From positions 248,001 through 312,000 of the forward strand of contig NZ_ACVO01000015.1 of the NCBI RefSeq assembly GCF_000175615.1: DNA of 64,000 nt, read 5' to 3'. Each line of letters opens with the position of its first letter. The first letter of the stretch is position 1. Positions 1-12,696 of this stretch are shown in pieces. Below the pieces are notes generated by a model, which saw nothing but the letters and a program-made list of their open reading frames with translations, searched no databases and had not been told where the DNA came from. This DNA is from Rothia mucilaginosa ATCC 25296 (GTDB lineage Bacteria > Actinomycetota > Actinomycetes > Actinomycetales > Micrococcaceae). The translations under genes and the position numbers were made by a program.

Positions 1-707
1 GTGTGGGGTATTTGCCGGGTCCGCTGAAGGTGCGTTGCCGTGCGGGTGCGTGGCATCGCGATTTGATGGTGGAGGATCCTTCGAAGTCTCCTGAGTTCGC
101 TATTGACTGGGTGAACCTGATTGCTTTGGCGGTCAATGAGGAGAACGCTTTTGGTGGTCGTGTGGTGACTGCTCCGACGAATGGTGCTGCGGGTATTATT
201 CCTGCGGTGTTGCATTACGCGATGAATTACACGCAGGGTATTCGCCATTGCGGTCAGGCTGCTCGTGATCAGGCGGTTGTTGATTTCTTCTTGGCGTCTG
301 CTGCTGTAGGTGTGCTGTATAAGAAGCGCGCGTCAATTTCTGGTGCTGAGGTGGGTTGCCAGGGTGAGGTGGGTAGCGCCTCCTCGATGGCTGCTGCTGG
401 TTTGGCGCAGGTCATGGGTGGTACTCCCGAGCAGGTTGAGAATGCAGCTGAGATTGCGATGGAACACAACCTGGGTCTGACGTGTGACCCGGTGGGTGGT
501 TTGGTGCAGATTCCGTGTATTGAGCGTAATGCGATGGCTGCGTCGAATGCTGTGACGGCGGCTCGTATGGCGTTGCGTGGTGATGGTACGCACCGTGTGT
601 CGTTGGATCAGGTGATTGAGACGATGCGTCAGACCGGTTTGGATATGTCTCACCGTTATAAGGAGACGTCCATGGGTGGTTTGGCTGTGAATGTGGTGGA
701 ATGCTAG
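1..707 (+). CDS. sdaA: L-serine dehydratase (L-serine ammonia-lyase), 3' part
   Basis: This is the C-terminal part of an iron-sulfur L-serine dehydratase, which deaminates L-serine to pyruvate and ammonia in the cytoplasm. The gene runs in from the left edge, so the start is not visible; the reading frame begins at base 3. The visible 234 residues belong to the alpha (catalytic) domain. They contain [17 protein letters not shown] and the three cysteines that ligate the 4Fe-4S cluster in this family, in GCQGEVG, LTCDP and IPCIERN. The downstream neighbour is rpoB on the same strand, 257 bases away with its own promoter, so the two are probably separate units. No clear terminator follows the stop. 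The family is certain; the one-chain form (beta domain upstream) is inferred. Confidence 0.93.
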   Translation, partial: VGYLPGPLKVRCRAGAWHRDLMVEDPSKSPEFAIDWVNLIALAVNEENAFGGRVVTAPTNGAAGIIPAVLHYAMNYTQGIRHCGQAARDQAVVDFFLASAAVGVLYKKRASISGAEVGCQGEVGSASSMAAAGLAQVMGGTPEQVENAAEIAMEHNLGLTCDPVGGLVQIPCIERNAMAASNAVTAARMALRGDGTHRVSLDQVIETMRQTGLDMSHRYKETSMGGLAVNVVEC

Positions 708-748
708 GTGCACGCTGTGGCAGGTTTGCACTCCTGATGAGGGTGTGG

Positions 749-777
749 TAGACAGAAGGGCTTTCTTCCTGTATCGT
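749..777 (+). promoter_or_regulatory. Candidate rpoB promoter
   Basis: A -35 TAGACA (749-754, one mismatch to TTGACA) lies 17 bases before a -10 TATCGT (772-777). The -10 sits in CCTGTATCGT, one base different from the CCTGTATAGT core before rpsL, rplN and rplM. It predicts a leader of about 180 bases before rpoB. Confidence 0.55.
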
Positions 778-935
778 TAGTATTTACGCTTTCCCTAACC
801 TTTGTGCCTTCATATAGCGGTGGGCACGGGCTGAAGGTGACGTTTTTCCGTCCGACTCTATAGCTTCGAGCACCGTTCTATTCGGGGGCTGAGGTTGTCG
901 TGTCGCCGGTAATGTCGCCGGGAGGCTGATTGCTA

Positions 936-949
936 ACAGACATGTCTGT
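936..949 (+). promoter_or_regulatory. Perfect 14-bp palindrome next to the rpoB ribosome binding site
   Basis: ACAGACATGTCTGT is a perfect inverted repeat ending one base before the GGAAGGA ribosome binding site of rpoB. It could be a protein-binding operator, or a small hairpin that affects ribosome access. The function is unknown. Confidence 0.45.
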
Positions 950-964
950 GGAAGGATCCCCATT

Positions 965-3900
965 TTGGTCGCTTCGAGCACCTCTAACCATGACGCCGCT
1001 AACGGCGCAGAGAACGTCTCGCGCCGAATTTCATTCGCGAAGATTAACGAACCGCTGAAGGTTCCCAACCTGCTTGCTATCCAGACCGATAGCTTCGACC
1101 GCCTCGTTGGTAACGAGCGCTGGGCGGAGCGTCTGGAGAAGGCGCAGGCTGCTGGTGACACTTCTGTCCCCGCTCAGTCCGGTCTGGCTGAGATTTTTGA
1201 AGAAATCTCCCCGATTCGTGACTTCCAGGAGACTATGCAGCTCTCCTTCTCTGAGCCTGAGTTTGCTGACCCCAAGTACTCTGTTGAGGAGTGCAAGGAC
1301 CGCGACGCAACCTACTCGGCTCCGCTGTACATTAAGGCTGAATTCATGAACCTCGCTACCGGCGAGGTCAAGCAGCAGACCCTGTTCATGGGTGACTTCC
1401 CCCTGATGACCGAGGCCGGTACCTTCGTTATTAACGGTACTGAGCGTGTGGTCGTTTCTCAGCTGGTGCGTTCCCCCGGTGCTTACTTCGAGAAGGCTCC
1501 GGACCGTACCTCCGATAAGGACATTTACTCTGCCCGCGTGATTCCTTCCCGCGGTGCATGGTTCGAGCTTGAGATTGATAAGCGCGACCAGGTTGGCGTG
1601 CGTCTGGACCGCAAGCGTAAGCAGTCCGTGACTGTTCTGCTGAAGGCTCTGGGCTGGACCGAGTCCAAGATTCTGGCTGAGTTCGGTCAGTACGACTCCA
1701 TCCGCGCAACCCTGGAGAAGGACTCCGTCAAGGACCGCGACGAGGCTCTGCTGGACATCTACCGCAAGCTGCGTCCGGGCGAACCCCCGACGGTTGAAGC
1801 TGCCCAGGCTCTGCTGGACAACATGTACTTCACCCCGCGCCGCTACGACCTGGCGAAGGTTGGCCGTTACAAGCTGAACCGTAAGCTCGGTGTGGACGTT
1901 CCCATGGATTCCCCCGAGGCTTCCGTTCTGAGCCAGGACGACATCGCTCAGATGATTCGTTACCTCTGCGCTCTGCACGCAGGCGAGACCAGCATCCCCG
2001 GCGTCCGTGACGGCGAGGAAATCCCCCTCAAGATTGATATCGACGACATCGACCACTTCGGTAACCGTCGTATCCGCACCGTGGGCGAGCTGATTGAGAA
2101 CCAGATCCGTACCGGTCTGTCCCGTATGGAGCGCGTGGTTCGCGAGCGCATGACCACCCAGGACGTGGACGCTATCACCCCGCAGTCCCTGGTGAACATC
2201 CGCCCTGTCGTGGCGGCTATCAAGGAGTTCTTCGGTACTTCTCAGCTGTCGCAGTTCATGGACCAGAACAACCCGCTGGCAGGTCTGACCCACAAGCGTC
2301 GTCTGTCCGCACTGGGTCCGGGCGGTCTGTCCCGTGACCGTGCAGGCATGGAAGTTCGAGACGTCCACCCCTCGCACTACGGTCGTATGTGCCCCATTGA
2401 AACCCCTGAAGGCCCGAACATTGGTCTGATTGGTTCGCTGGCAACCTACGGTCGTATCAACTCCTTCGGTTTCATTGAGACCCCCTACCGCGTGGTGACT
2501 GATGGCCGCGTGACCGATGAGGTCCGCTACCTGACTGCTGACGACGAGAAGTCTGTTGTTATCGCACAGGCAAACGCACCGCTGAACGCTGACCGCACCT
2601 TCGCTGAGAACGAGGTTCTCTGCCGTGCGGGCGATGGTTCTGGCGAAGCTGTTCTGGTTGCTCCCGGCGCCGTTCAGTACATGGACGTCTCCCCGCGCCA
2701 GATGGTGTCTGTTGCTACCGCTCTGATTCCTTACCTGGAGCACGACGACGCTAACCGAGCACTGATGGGTGCTAACATGCAGCGTCAGGCTGTGCCCCTG
2801 CTGGAGTCTGAGGCTCCCGTGGTTGGTACCGGTATGGAGAAATACGCAGCACTGGACTCCGGTGACTCCGTGCTCGCGAAGAAGCCCGGTGTGGTTTCCT
2901 CCGTGGACGCTAAGACCGTTATCGTCCGTAACGACGACGGCTCTGTCTCCACCTACCCGATCATGAAGTTCTCCCGCTCGAACCCGGGTAACTGCTACAA
3001 CCAGCGCGTTGTGGTGAAGGAAGGCCAGCGCGTCGAGTACCGCGACGTTATTGCTGATGGCCCCTCCACCGATGGTGGCGAGCTGGCACTGGGTAAGAAC
3101 CTGCTCGTGGCATACATGCCGTGGGAAGGCCTGAACTACGAGGATGCGATCATCCTCTCCCAGCGCATGGTTTCTGAGGACGTGCTGACCTCGATTCACA
3201 TTGAGGAGCACGAGATTGACGCCCGCGACACCAAGCTGGGCCCCGAGGAGATTACCCGCGATATTCCGAACGTGTCCGAGGATGTTCTCTCGGCTCTGGA
3301 CGAGCGTGGCATCATCCACATCGGTGCTGAGGTTGAGGCTGGCGACATCCTCGTCGGTAAGGTCACCCCCAAGGGCGAGACCGAGCTGACCCCCGAGGAG
3401 CGCCTGCTGCGCGCAATCTTCGGTGAGAAGTCTCGCGAGGTTCGCGACACCTCCCTGAAGGTTCCTCACGGCGAGTCCGGTACCGTCATCGGTATCCGTA
3501 TCTTCGACCGCGAGAACAACGATGAGGACGATCTGCCCCCGGGCGTGAACCAGCTGGTCCGCGTGTACGTGGCTCAGAAGCGTAAGATTACCGACGGCGA
3601 CAAGCTTGCAGGCCGCCACGGTAACAAGGGTGTTATTTCCAAGATCCTGCCGATCGAGGATATGCCCTTCCTGGAAGACGGTACCCCCGTGGACGTCATC
3701 CTGAACCCGCTGGGCGTGCCCGGTCGTATGAACATTGGTCAGGTTCTGGAAGTCCACACCGGTTGGCTGGCTAAGCAGGGTTGGAAGATTGAGGGCGAGC
3801 CCGAGTGGCTTAAGCACATGCCGAACTTCCCGAAGGAATCCGGCCCGACCCGCCTGGCAACCCCGGTGTTCGACGGTGCCCACGAGGACGAACTGTTCGA

Positions 3901-4471
3901 CCTTATGGACCACTCGAACCCGAACCGCGATGGTGACCGTCTGATCAACCGTTCCGGTAAGGCACGTCTGATTGACGGCCGTTCCGGTGAGCCGTTCCCG
4001 GACCCGATTTCGGTTGGTTACCAGTACATCCTGAAGCTGCACCACCTGGTGGATGACAAGATTCACGCTCGTTCCACCGGTCCGTACTCGATGATTACCC
4101 AGCAGCCTCTGGGTGGTAAGGCGCAGTTCGGTGGTCAGCGCTTCGGTGAGATGGAAGTGTGGGCGCTGGAAGCATACGGCGCCGCATACACCCTGCAGGA
4201 AATCCTGACCGTCAAGTCCGATGACGTGGCGGGCCGTGTGAAGGTTTACGAGGCTATCGTGAAGGGCGAGAACATCCCCGAGCCGGGTATCCCCGAATCC
4301 TTCAAGGTTCTTATCAAGGAAATGCAGTCTCTGTGCCTGAACGTCGAGGTGCTCTCCACCGACGGCAAGATTATTGAGATGAGCGACTCGGAGGAAGAAG
4401 GCTTCCGGGCAGCAGAAGATATGGGCGTGAGCCTGACCCACGACGAGCCTAGCTCCGTCGACGAGGCATAA
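965..4471 (+). CDS. rpoB: DNA-directed RNA polymerase subunit beta
   Basis: This is the beta subunit of the core RNA polymerase, 1168 residues, a normal actinobacterial length. The TTG start at 965 fits GGAAGGA about 8 bases upstream and the N-terminal sequence [10 protein letters not shown]. The rifampicin-binding region is at residues 423-448 ([14 protein letters not shown], then [11 protein letters not shown]). D433, H443 and S448, the usual resistance positions, are wild type, so rifampicin sensitivity is predicted. [12 protein letters not shown] and [21 protein letters not shown], the conserved C-terminal motifs, are intact. rpoC follows after 110 bases that hold a strong hairpin. rplJ-rplL, which precede rpoB in many bacteria, are not here; sdaA is. 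Confidence 0.99.
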   Translation: MVASSTSNHDAANGAENVSRRISFAKINEPLKVPNLLAIQTDSFDRLVGNERWAERLEKAQAAGDTSVPAQSGLAEIFEEISPIRDFQETMQLSFSEPEFADPKYSVEECKDRDATYSAPLYIKAEFMNLATGEVKQQTLFMGDFPLMTEAGTFVINGTERVVVSQLVRSPGAYFEKAPDRTSDKDIYSARVIPSRGAWFELEIDKRDQVGVRLDRKRKQSVTVLLKALGWTESKILAEFGQYDSIRATLEKDSVKDRDEALLDIYRKLRPGEPPTVEAAQALLDNMYFTPRRYDLAKVGRYKLNRKLGVDVPMDSPEASVLSQDDIAQMIRYLCALHAGETSIPGVRDGEEIPLKIDIDDIDHFGNRRIRTVGELIENQIRTGLSRMERVVRERMTTQDVDAITPQSLVNIRPVVAAIKEFFGTSQLSQFMDQNNPLAGLTHKRRLSALGPGGLSRDRAGMEVRDVHPSHYGRMCPIETPEGPNIGLIGSLATYGRINSFGFIETPYRVVTDGRVTDEVRYLTADDEKSVVIAQANAPLNADRTFAENEVLCRAGDGSGEAVLVAPGAVQYMDVSPRQMVSVATALIPYLEHDDANRALMGANMQRQAVPLLESEAPVVGTGMEKYAALDSGDSVLAKKPGVVSSVDAKTVIVRNDDGSVSTYPIMKFSRSNPGNCYNQRVVVKEGQRVEYRDVIADGPSTDGGELALGKNLLVAYMPWEGLNYEDAIILSQRMVSEDVLTSIHIEEHEIDARDTKLGPEEITRDIPNVSEDVLSALDERGIIHIGAEVEAGDILVGKVTPKGETELTPEERLLRAIFGEKSREVRDTSLKVPHGESGTVIGIRIFDRENNDEDDLPPGVNQLVRVYVAQKRKITDGDKLAGRHGNKGVISKILPIEDMPFLEDGTPVDVILNPLGVPGRMNIGQVLEVHTGWLAKQGWKIEGEPEWLKHMPNFPKESGPTRLATPVFDGAHEDELFDLMDHSNPNRDGDRLINRSGKARLIDGRSGEPFPDPISVGYQYILKLHHLVDDKIHARSTGPYSMITQQPLGGKAQFGGQRFGEMEVWALEAYGAAYTLQEILTVKSDDVAGRVKVYEAIVKGENIPEPGIPESFKVLIKEMQSLCLNVEVLSTDGKIIEMSDSEEEGFRAAEDMGVSLTHDEPSSVDEA

Positions 4472-4487
4472 GCACCGCCTCCTTCTA

Positions 4488-4535
4488 GGGTGGGGAACCC
4501 CGCATGCGCTCGCGTGCGTTGTGGGGTTCCCACCC
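4488..4535 (+). promoter_or_regulatory. rpoB-rpoC intercistronic hairpin
   Basis: A long stem (GGGTGGGGAACCCC against GGGGTTCCCACCC, one bulge) encloses a second stem GCATGCG/CGTGC with a CTCG loop. No T-run follows, so it looks like an RNA processing or stability element rather than a terminator. Confidence 0.6.
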
Positions 4536-4581
4536 GCTAACCCAAGTCTTCAGAAACTTACAGAAAGAGATTAGGACCGAT

Positions 4582-8484
<3,903 letters not shown>

Positions 8485-8542
8485 GGCTTCTGCCGTGAGG
8501 GGTAGGTTGAGGGTTTAGAGCCCCGGCCTGGTCCTTGATAAA

Positions 8543-8584
8543 GAACGCGGATACTCGAGTTGTCTCGGGTATCCGCGTTTTTTG
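8543..8584 (+). terminator. rho-independent terminator of rpoBC
   Basis: AACGCGGATAC-TCGAG and CTCG-GGTATCCGCGTT form a stem with a short loop, followed directly by TTTTTTGTTT. Confidence 0.93.
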
Positions 8585-8913
8585 TTTCATGAGGAGGTGG
8601 AGGTTTCTTTTAAGCGTGGCTTTAATATTCTTTACCCTTCAATGTGAGGTTGTAGATTTTATGCCTAGTGGACGAATTTATTTATGAAAAAATCATTGGA
8701 GTGCATCATTTTTCATGATGAGAAAATTGCTTGACAGAGCAAGAAATTAGATGACGGTCAAATATGCTAAATCTCCCTAGAAACCGCACTAGAACTGCAA
8801 TATATAGAATATTCACTCGTTTTTCTTTGGGGTATATATAGAATAAATGTTCTTGATTTGAACGATGCTAATTCAACTGGAAAGCCTTTTGACTAGGTTC
8901 TATTCTTGAAGGC
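8585..8913. other. AT-rich spacer upstream of the ceramidase gene
   Basis: These 330 bases hold no convincing gene. They are much richer in A and T than the flanks. TTGACA occurs at 8731-8736 but has no -10 at normal spacing. TATATAGAATA occurs twice as a direct repeat, at 8801-8811 and 8835-8845. The promoter of the ceramidase gene must lie here but I cannot place it. Confidence 0.5.
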
Positions 8914-11097
8914 ATGCATATCACTCCAATCACTTCCGGACGGGTGACTACTAGCGGCACCCGACTGCCCTCCGGAACATCTCAATCTCAGATGCCTGAA
9001 CAGAATTCCTCTTTGTCTGCAGGTGAGCAAAAGCGCTCCTCTGTCTTTTCGCGCTTTAAAGCACCCATGCATTCTCTAACTCGCATTGGTGCTGCATGCC
9101 TCATTGCGGCATCCGCAATTCTTCCCGCTGGCCAGATTGCGACGGCAGCTCCTGCCTCTCAGAGCTCCAGTGCTACCCCCTACCTGGTTGGTGCAGGTGC
9201 GGCGGATATTACCGGTGAGCCCGGTGAGGTCGGCTTCATGGGTTACGGTGAGACCTCTCAGAAGGGTAGCGGTGTGCATACTCGCCAGTACGCACGCGCT
9301 TTCATTGCTGTGGATCGAGCTTCGGGTAAGCGCAACCTCATTGTTGTACTCGATACGTTGACCAGTTGGCAGTCTTTGCGTGATGAGCTGGTGAAGCGTA
9401 TCCGCGCTGAGTTTGGTTCTGCGTACGATGAATCGAACATTATGATTACTGCAACCCACACTCACGCAACTCCTGGCGGTATCACGCACCAGAGCCTGTA
9501 CAACATTACGACTCTGGGCTTCCATCAGGACACGTTTAATGCACAGGTAGATGGGTCACTGAAGGCGATTCGCCAGGCGACGAAGGACCTTTCACCCGGT
9601 AACCTGACGATTTCTTCTTCAAAGCTGACTGGTGTCGGTGTTAACCGTTCTCGCGAGGCGTTCAACCTGGACTCTCCTGAGATTCGCTCTAAGCTGCCCG
9701 GCGGTACCGATCCGACCAATATGACTCTGCGTCTGGAGCGTAACGGTAAGACTCGTGCGGTGTTGAACTGGTTCGCAATTCACCCGACGTCTTTGACCTC
9801 GAAGAACACCTTGATTTCGAGCGACAACAAGGGTTACGCGGAGTACCTGCTGGAGAACCAGGACCACGGTGTTGACCGCAATGTTCCTGGCAGTGGTGAT
9901 GGCTTCGTAGCTGCATTTGCGAATGCTAATGCTGGTGATGTTTCTCCGAATACTTGGTTGAAGCCTGGCCAGGGTCCGACCAATGACCAATTCAAGAACA
10001 TGAAGATTCAGGGTGAGAAGCAGGCTAACGCTGTGCGTTCTCAGTTGAAGAGCTCGGGTACTCCGGTGGGTAAGGGCTTGGATTCGCGTATTTCGTACTT
10101 CAACTTCTCGGGTATGAATGTGGATGCCAAGTACACCGGCAGTGGCCATAATGAGCGAACTTGTCAGGGCTTCCTGGGTACTCCGTTCGGTGCGGGGTCC
10201 ACCGAGGATGGTGGCGGTGGCTGGGCTGTCTATAAGGAAGGCTCCGGTCGCCCCTCTATTCTGGGTACTCTGGTATTCACTCCGAGTGCTGCCCAGACGC
10301 GTTGCCAGCAGCCGAAGGGCATTCTCTTCTCTGCAAAAAATGGAACGATCATTCAGGAAAAGTATCCGGTGCAGATTATGCGCTTCGGTGACTACTACCT
10401 GCTGGGTATGCCCGGTGAGTTCACCGGTGCGGTAGGTGTGCAGTATCGTCAGGATGCTGCCAAGCTTTTTGGCGTTCCCGAATCGCACATTATTCTGCAG
10501 GGCTACACCAACGCCTACGACCACTACGTGACGACTCCTGAGGAGTATGACTCTCAGCAGTATGAAGGCGGCGCGACCCTCTTCGGTCGTTACACCTCCA
10601 GCGCGTTCCGTCAGACCATTAATGTTGTTGGAACTTCGCTGAAGAACGGTACGCCGCTGGGTATTGGTAACCGTCCGAATGATCGTCGCCCGGTAGCCAG
10701 CCTGCAGGGTAAGGTCGTCTACGATACCCCCATGTTCGGTATGCGTTACGGCCAGGTCACTCAGCAGCCTCAGGACGCTATTGCCGGCCGCGAAGAGGTA
10801 ACGGCTCGTTTTGCGGGTGCTCACCCGAATAACAATATTCATCACGACGGTAGCTATTTCGTGATTGAGCGTCGTGTGGGTAATACCTGGAAGTACTACA
10901 CTGCGGATAACAACCCGGATACCTTCTTTGAATGGAAGCGCATTGGTGTTTCGGCTTCTCAGGTGACGGTTCGCTGGAAGGTCCCGGCTAATACTCCTAA
11001 GGGGCAGTACCGCATCCGCTACTACGGCAATGCTAAGAAGAATTCGAAGACTATCACCCCGTTTGAGGGTCAGACTCGAGTCTTCCAGGTGGCGTAG
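8914..11097 (+). CDS. Secreted neutral/alkaline ceramidase
   Basis: This protein should hydrolyse the amide bond of ceramide to sphingosine and fatty acid outside the cell. It is 727 residues from the first ATG. Residues 52-83 (MHSLTRIGAACLIAASAILP, ending ATAAPA) read as a signal peptide. The frame therefore has either a long charged N-terminal extension or a later start, for example ATG at 8992 or 9067; none has a good ribosome binding site. The catalytic domain covers about 85-560. It includes THTH (H182 and H184, zinc ligands) and the family nucleophile motif GDVSPN with S344. A C-terminal beta-sandwich domain follows (about 580-727). It stands alone between rpoC and rpsL. Bacteria do not normally make these ceramides, so a host lipid substrate is likely. 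Confidence 0.9.
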   Translation: MHITPITSGRVTTSGTRLPSGTSQSQMPEQNSSLSAGEQKRSSVFSRFKAPMHSLTRIGAACLIAASAILPAGQIATAAPASQSSSATPYLVGAGAADITGEPGEVGFMGYGETSQKGSGVHTRQYARAFIAVDRASGKRNLIVVLDTLTSWQSLRDELVKRIRAEFGSAYDESNIMITATHTHATPGGITHQSLYNITTLGFHQDTFNAQVDGSLKAIRQATKDLSPGNLTISSSKLTGVGVNRSREAFNLDSPEIRSKLPGGTDPTNMTLRLERNGKTRAVLNWFAIHPTSLTSKNTLISSDNKGYAEYLLENQDHGVDRNVPGSGDGFVAAFANANAGDVSPNTWLKPGQGPTNDQFKNMKIQGEKQANAVRSQLKSSGTPVGKGLDSRISYFNFSGMNVDAKYTGSGHNERTCQGFLGTPFGAGSTEDGGGGWAVYKEGSGRPSILGTLVFTPSAAQTRCQQPKGILFSAKNGTIIQEKYPVQIMRFGDYYLLGMPGEFTGAVGVQYRQDAAKLFGVPESHIILQGYTNAYDHYVTTPEEYDSQQYEGGATLFGRYTSSAFRQTINVVGTSLKNGTPLGIGNRPNDRRPVASLQGKVVYDTPMFGMRYGQVTQQPQDAIAGREEVTARFAGAHPNNNIHHDGSYFVIERRVGNTWKYYTADNNPDTFFEWKRIGVSASQVTVRWKVPANTPKGQYRIRYYGNAKKNSKTITPFEGQTRVFQVA

Positions 11098-11158
11098 TCT
11101 CTTCCAGATGGCGTAGTCCAGTAGCTGCTGTGGCGGACCTATAACTGAATATTCTCTT

Positions 11159-11194
11159 GCGGGAGGCGGGCGTAGCTATGCGCTCGCCTCCCGC
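11159..11194 (+). terminator. Hairpin after the ceramidase gene
   Basis: GCGGGAGGCG and CGCCTCCCGC form a perfect 10-bp stem 60 bases after the stop. No T-run follows. A second stem (CGCCAAGAA at 11207-11215 with TTCTTGGCG at 11226-11234) comes next. Termination function is probable but not certain. Confidence 0.55.
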
Positions 11195-11395
11195 ATCTGT
11201 TGGGGTCGCCAAGAATCATTGAGAGGTTCTTGGCGGCCTTCTGCTTTAAATTGCGTCAAAGAGGCAAAAGAAACAGAGGTGGCGGAGGCGGCGGCGGGGG
11301 AGTGGTAAATCCCAAAGATGTAATTTAAGTGAGGTAAATCATCAGCTTTTACCCTTAGATGGGGGCTTAAAAGCAAAGAATCCCCGCTCTGGCGC

Positions 11396-11424
11396 TAGAT
11401 TAAGCGGGATTTAACCTGTATAGT
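11396..11424 (+). promoter_or_regulatory. Candidate promoter of the str operon (rpsL)
   Basis: The -10 TATAGT (11419-11424) lies in CCTGTATAGTCTT, a core shared with the rplN and rplM promoters. The -35 at 17-base spacing is a weak TAGATT. It predicts a leader of about 350 bases before rpsL. Confidence 0.6.
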
Positions 11425-11494
11425 CTTATCCGAAGTACTTGAGCTCGGTGCACAAGGATCCACCCCCGGTGGGTTTACGCGGGATATTTCCCGA

Positions 11495-11585
11495 GGGCAC
11501 GGGCATGATGAATCAATGGCAGTATGGATACCGTCCTTTGGCGTTGCTTTTTGCTGACGCCTAAATGCCATTTTTAAGCGTGCCC
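11495..11585 (+). promoter_or_regulatory. Attenuator-like structure in the rpsL leader
   Basis: Three nested stems can form. The outermost is GGGCACG (11495-11501) with CGTGCCC (11579-11585). The middle is AATGGCA (11515-11521) with TGCCATT (11566-11572), running into TTTTT like a terminator. The inner is GGCGTTGC (11540-11547) with GCTGACGCC (11553-11561). The outer stem covers the ribosome binding site of the leader ORF, and the inner stems lie inside that ORF. Ribosome position on the ORF would therefore decide which stems form. Regulation of rpsL-rpsG-fusA by attenuation is inferred. Confidence 0.5.
11505..11564 (+). CDS. Candidate 19-residue leader peptide of the str operon
   Basis: The ORF encodes MMNQWQYGYRPLALLFADA and ends with TAA inside the terminator-like hairpin. 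GAGGG lies about 8 bases before the first ATG, which is a good ribosome binding site. The candidate transcription start is about 75 bases upstream. Its position, spanning the hairpin's 5' arms, is that of a classical attenuator leader peptide. It matches no leader peptide I can name. It is too short to trust by coding statistics alone; the case rests on the ribosome binding site and the overlap with the hairpin. Confidence 0.45.
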   Translation: MMNQWQYGYRPLALLFADA

Positions 11586-11779
11586 AAAAACTTTTTCACC
11601 TCTGATGGTGGGGAATTTTAGCCCTGAGAACTCGCCGAGATGTCGAGGAACCTATAGAAACCAACCGGATATGCATCCGAGCGTTTCTGATAACCGAGAG
11701 CACCCATCCAACGTGATGGGGGCCAGTAAGTTTATACGGGATTTTCTAACGAAGAACCCGATCAAGCAACGGAGAAAAC

Positions 11780-12154
11780 GTGCCTACTATTCAGCAGCTG
11801 GTCCGTAAGGGCCGGACTCCCAAGGTCGTTAAGACCAAGGCGCCCGCACTGAAGGGCAACCCCATGAAGCGTGGCGTGTGCACCCGTGTGTACACCACCA
11901 CCCCGAAGAAGCCGAACTCGGCACTGCGTAAGGTCGCTCGTGTCAAGCTCAACGGCGGCGTCGAGGTTACCGCATACATCCCCGGTGAGGGTCACAACCT
12001 GCAGGAGCACTCGATCGTGCTCGTTCGCGGTGGTCGTGTGAAGGACCTCCCCGGTGTTCGCTACAAGATCGTTCGTGGCGCTCTGGATACCCAGGGTGTT
12101 AAGGGTCGCGGCCAGGCTCGCTCCCGCTACGGCGCTAAGAAGGAGAAGAAGTAA
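11780..12154 (+). CDS. rpsL: 30S ribosomal protein S12
   Basis: S12 of the decoding centre, 124 residues, first gene of the str operon. It starts with GTG at 11780 after a GGAG site 9 bases away. The streptomycin-relevant K43 ([12 protein letters not shown]) and K88 ([13 protein letters not shown]) are both wild type. The stop codon shares one base with the rpsG start (TAATG), so translation is probably coupled. About 350 bases of leader precede it, including the candidate attenuator; further small hairpins lie at about 11665-11730. Confidence 0.98.
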   Translation: MPTIQQLVRKGRTPKVVKTKAPALKGNPMKRGVCTRVYTTTPKKPNSALRKVARVKLNGGVEVTAYIPGEGHNLQEHSIVLVRGGRVKDLPGVRYKIVRGALDTQGVKGRGQARSRYGAKKEKK

Positions 12155-12624
12155 TGCCTCGTAAGGGTCCCGCTCCCAAGCGTCCCCTCGTAAACGATCC
12201 TGTTTACGGTTCCGCTCTGGTCACCCAGCTGATCAACAAGGTTCTGCTGGACGGCAAGAAGTCCGTCGCAGAGCGCATCGTCTACGGTGCCCTCGAGGGC
12301 GTCGAGAAGAAGACCGGTTCTGACCCGGTCGCAACCCTGAAGAAGGCTATGGACAACATCAAGCCTTCTCTCGAGGTTCGCTCCCGCCGCGTTGGCGGTG
12401 CAACCTACCAGGTTCCGGTTGAGGTTCGCCCCGGCCGTTCCACCGCTCTGGCTCTCCGCTGGCTCGTTGGCTTCTCCAAGCAGCGCCGCGAGAAGACCAT
12501 GACTGAGCGTCTGATGAACGAGATCCTGGATGCATCCAATGGTCTCGGTGCCGCTGTGAAGCGTCGCGAGGACACTCACAAGATGGCCGAGTCCAACAAG
12601 GCCTTCGCACACTACCGCTGGTAA
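12154..12624 (+). CDS. rpsG: 30S ribosomal protein S7
   Basis: S7 nucleates assembly of the 30S head on 16S rRNA. It has 156 residues, the standard length, with the usual start [11 protein letters not shown] and the C-terminal helix ending [14 protein letters not shown]. It overlaps rpsL by one base. A perfect 10-bp hairpin lies in the 72 bases before fusA. Confidence 0.98.
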   Translation: MPRKGPAPKRPLVNDPVYGSALVTQLINKVLLDGKKSVAERIVYGALEGVEKKTGSDPVATLKKAMDNIKPSLEVRSRRVGGATYQVPVEVRPGRSTALALRWLVGFSKQRREKTMTERLMNEILDASNGLGAAVKRREDTHKMAESNKAFAHYRW

Positions 12625-12636
12625 TTCTCCGTTTAG

Positions 12637-12671
12637 AGCCTGCCGAGTCGATTCGAGTCGGCAGGCTTTCG
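12637..12671 (+). terminator. Hairpin between rpsG and fusA, possible partial terminator
   Basis: AGCCTGCCGA and TCGGCAGGCT form a perfect 10-bp stem with an 11-base loop, followed by a short TTT. It may lower read-through into fusA or be a processing site. Confidence 0.55.
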
Positions 12672-12696
12672 GAGTATCTCATTTAGGGAGAATAAC

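Noticed and set aside
2231..2310. Rifampicin-resistance changes in rpoB
   Set aside because: The cluster reads as wild type at D433, H443 and S448.
1031..4441. A 1136-codon open frame on the minus strand opposite rpoB, and similar long ones opposite rpoC, fusA, tuf and others
   Set aside because: They mirror strongly biased codon use of the real genes, have no ribosome binding sites and show no family sequence.
4504..4581. N-terminal extension of rpoC from an ATG at 4504
   Set aside because: The start lies in the intercistronic hairpin, and homology begins at [10 protein letters not shown] (4582).
8731..8768. TTGACA with TATGCT as a promoter for the ceramidase gene
   Set aside because: The spacing is 26 bases, too long for a sigma-70-type promoter.
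11780..12154. Streptomycin-resistance changes in rpsL
   Set aside because: K43 and K88 are both wild type.
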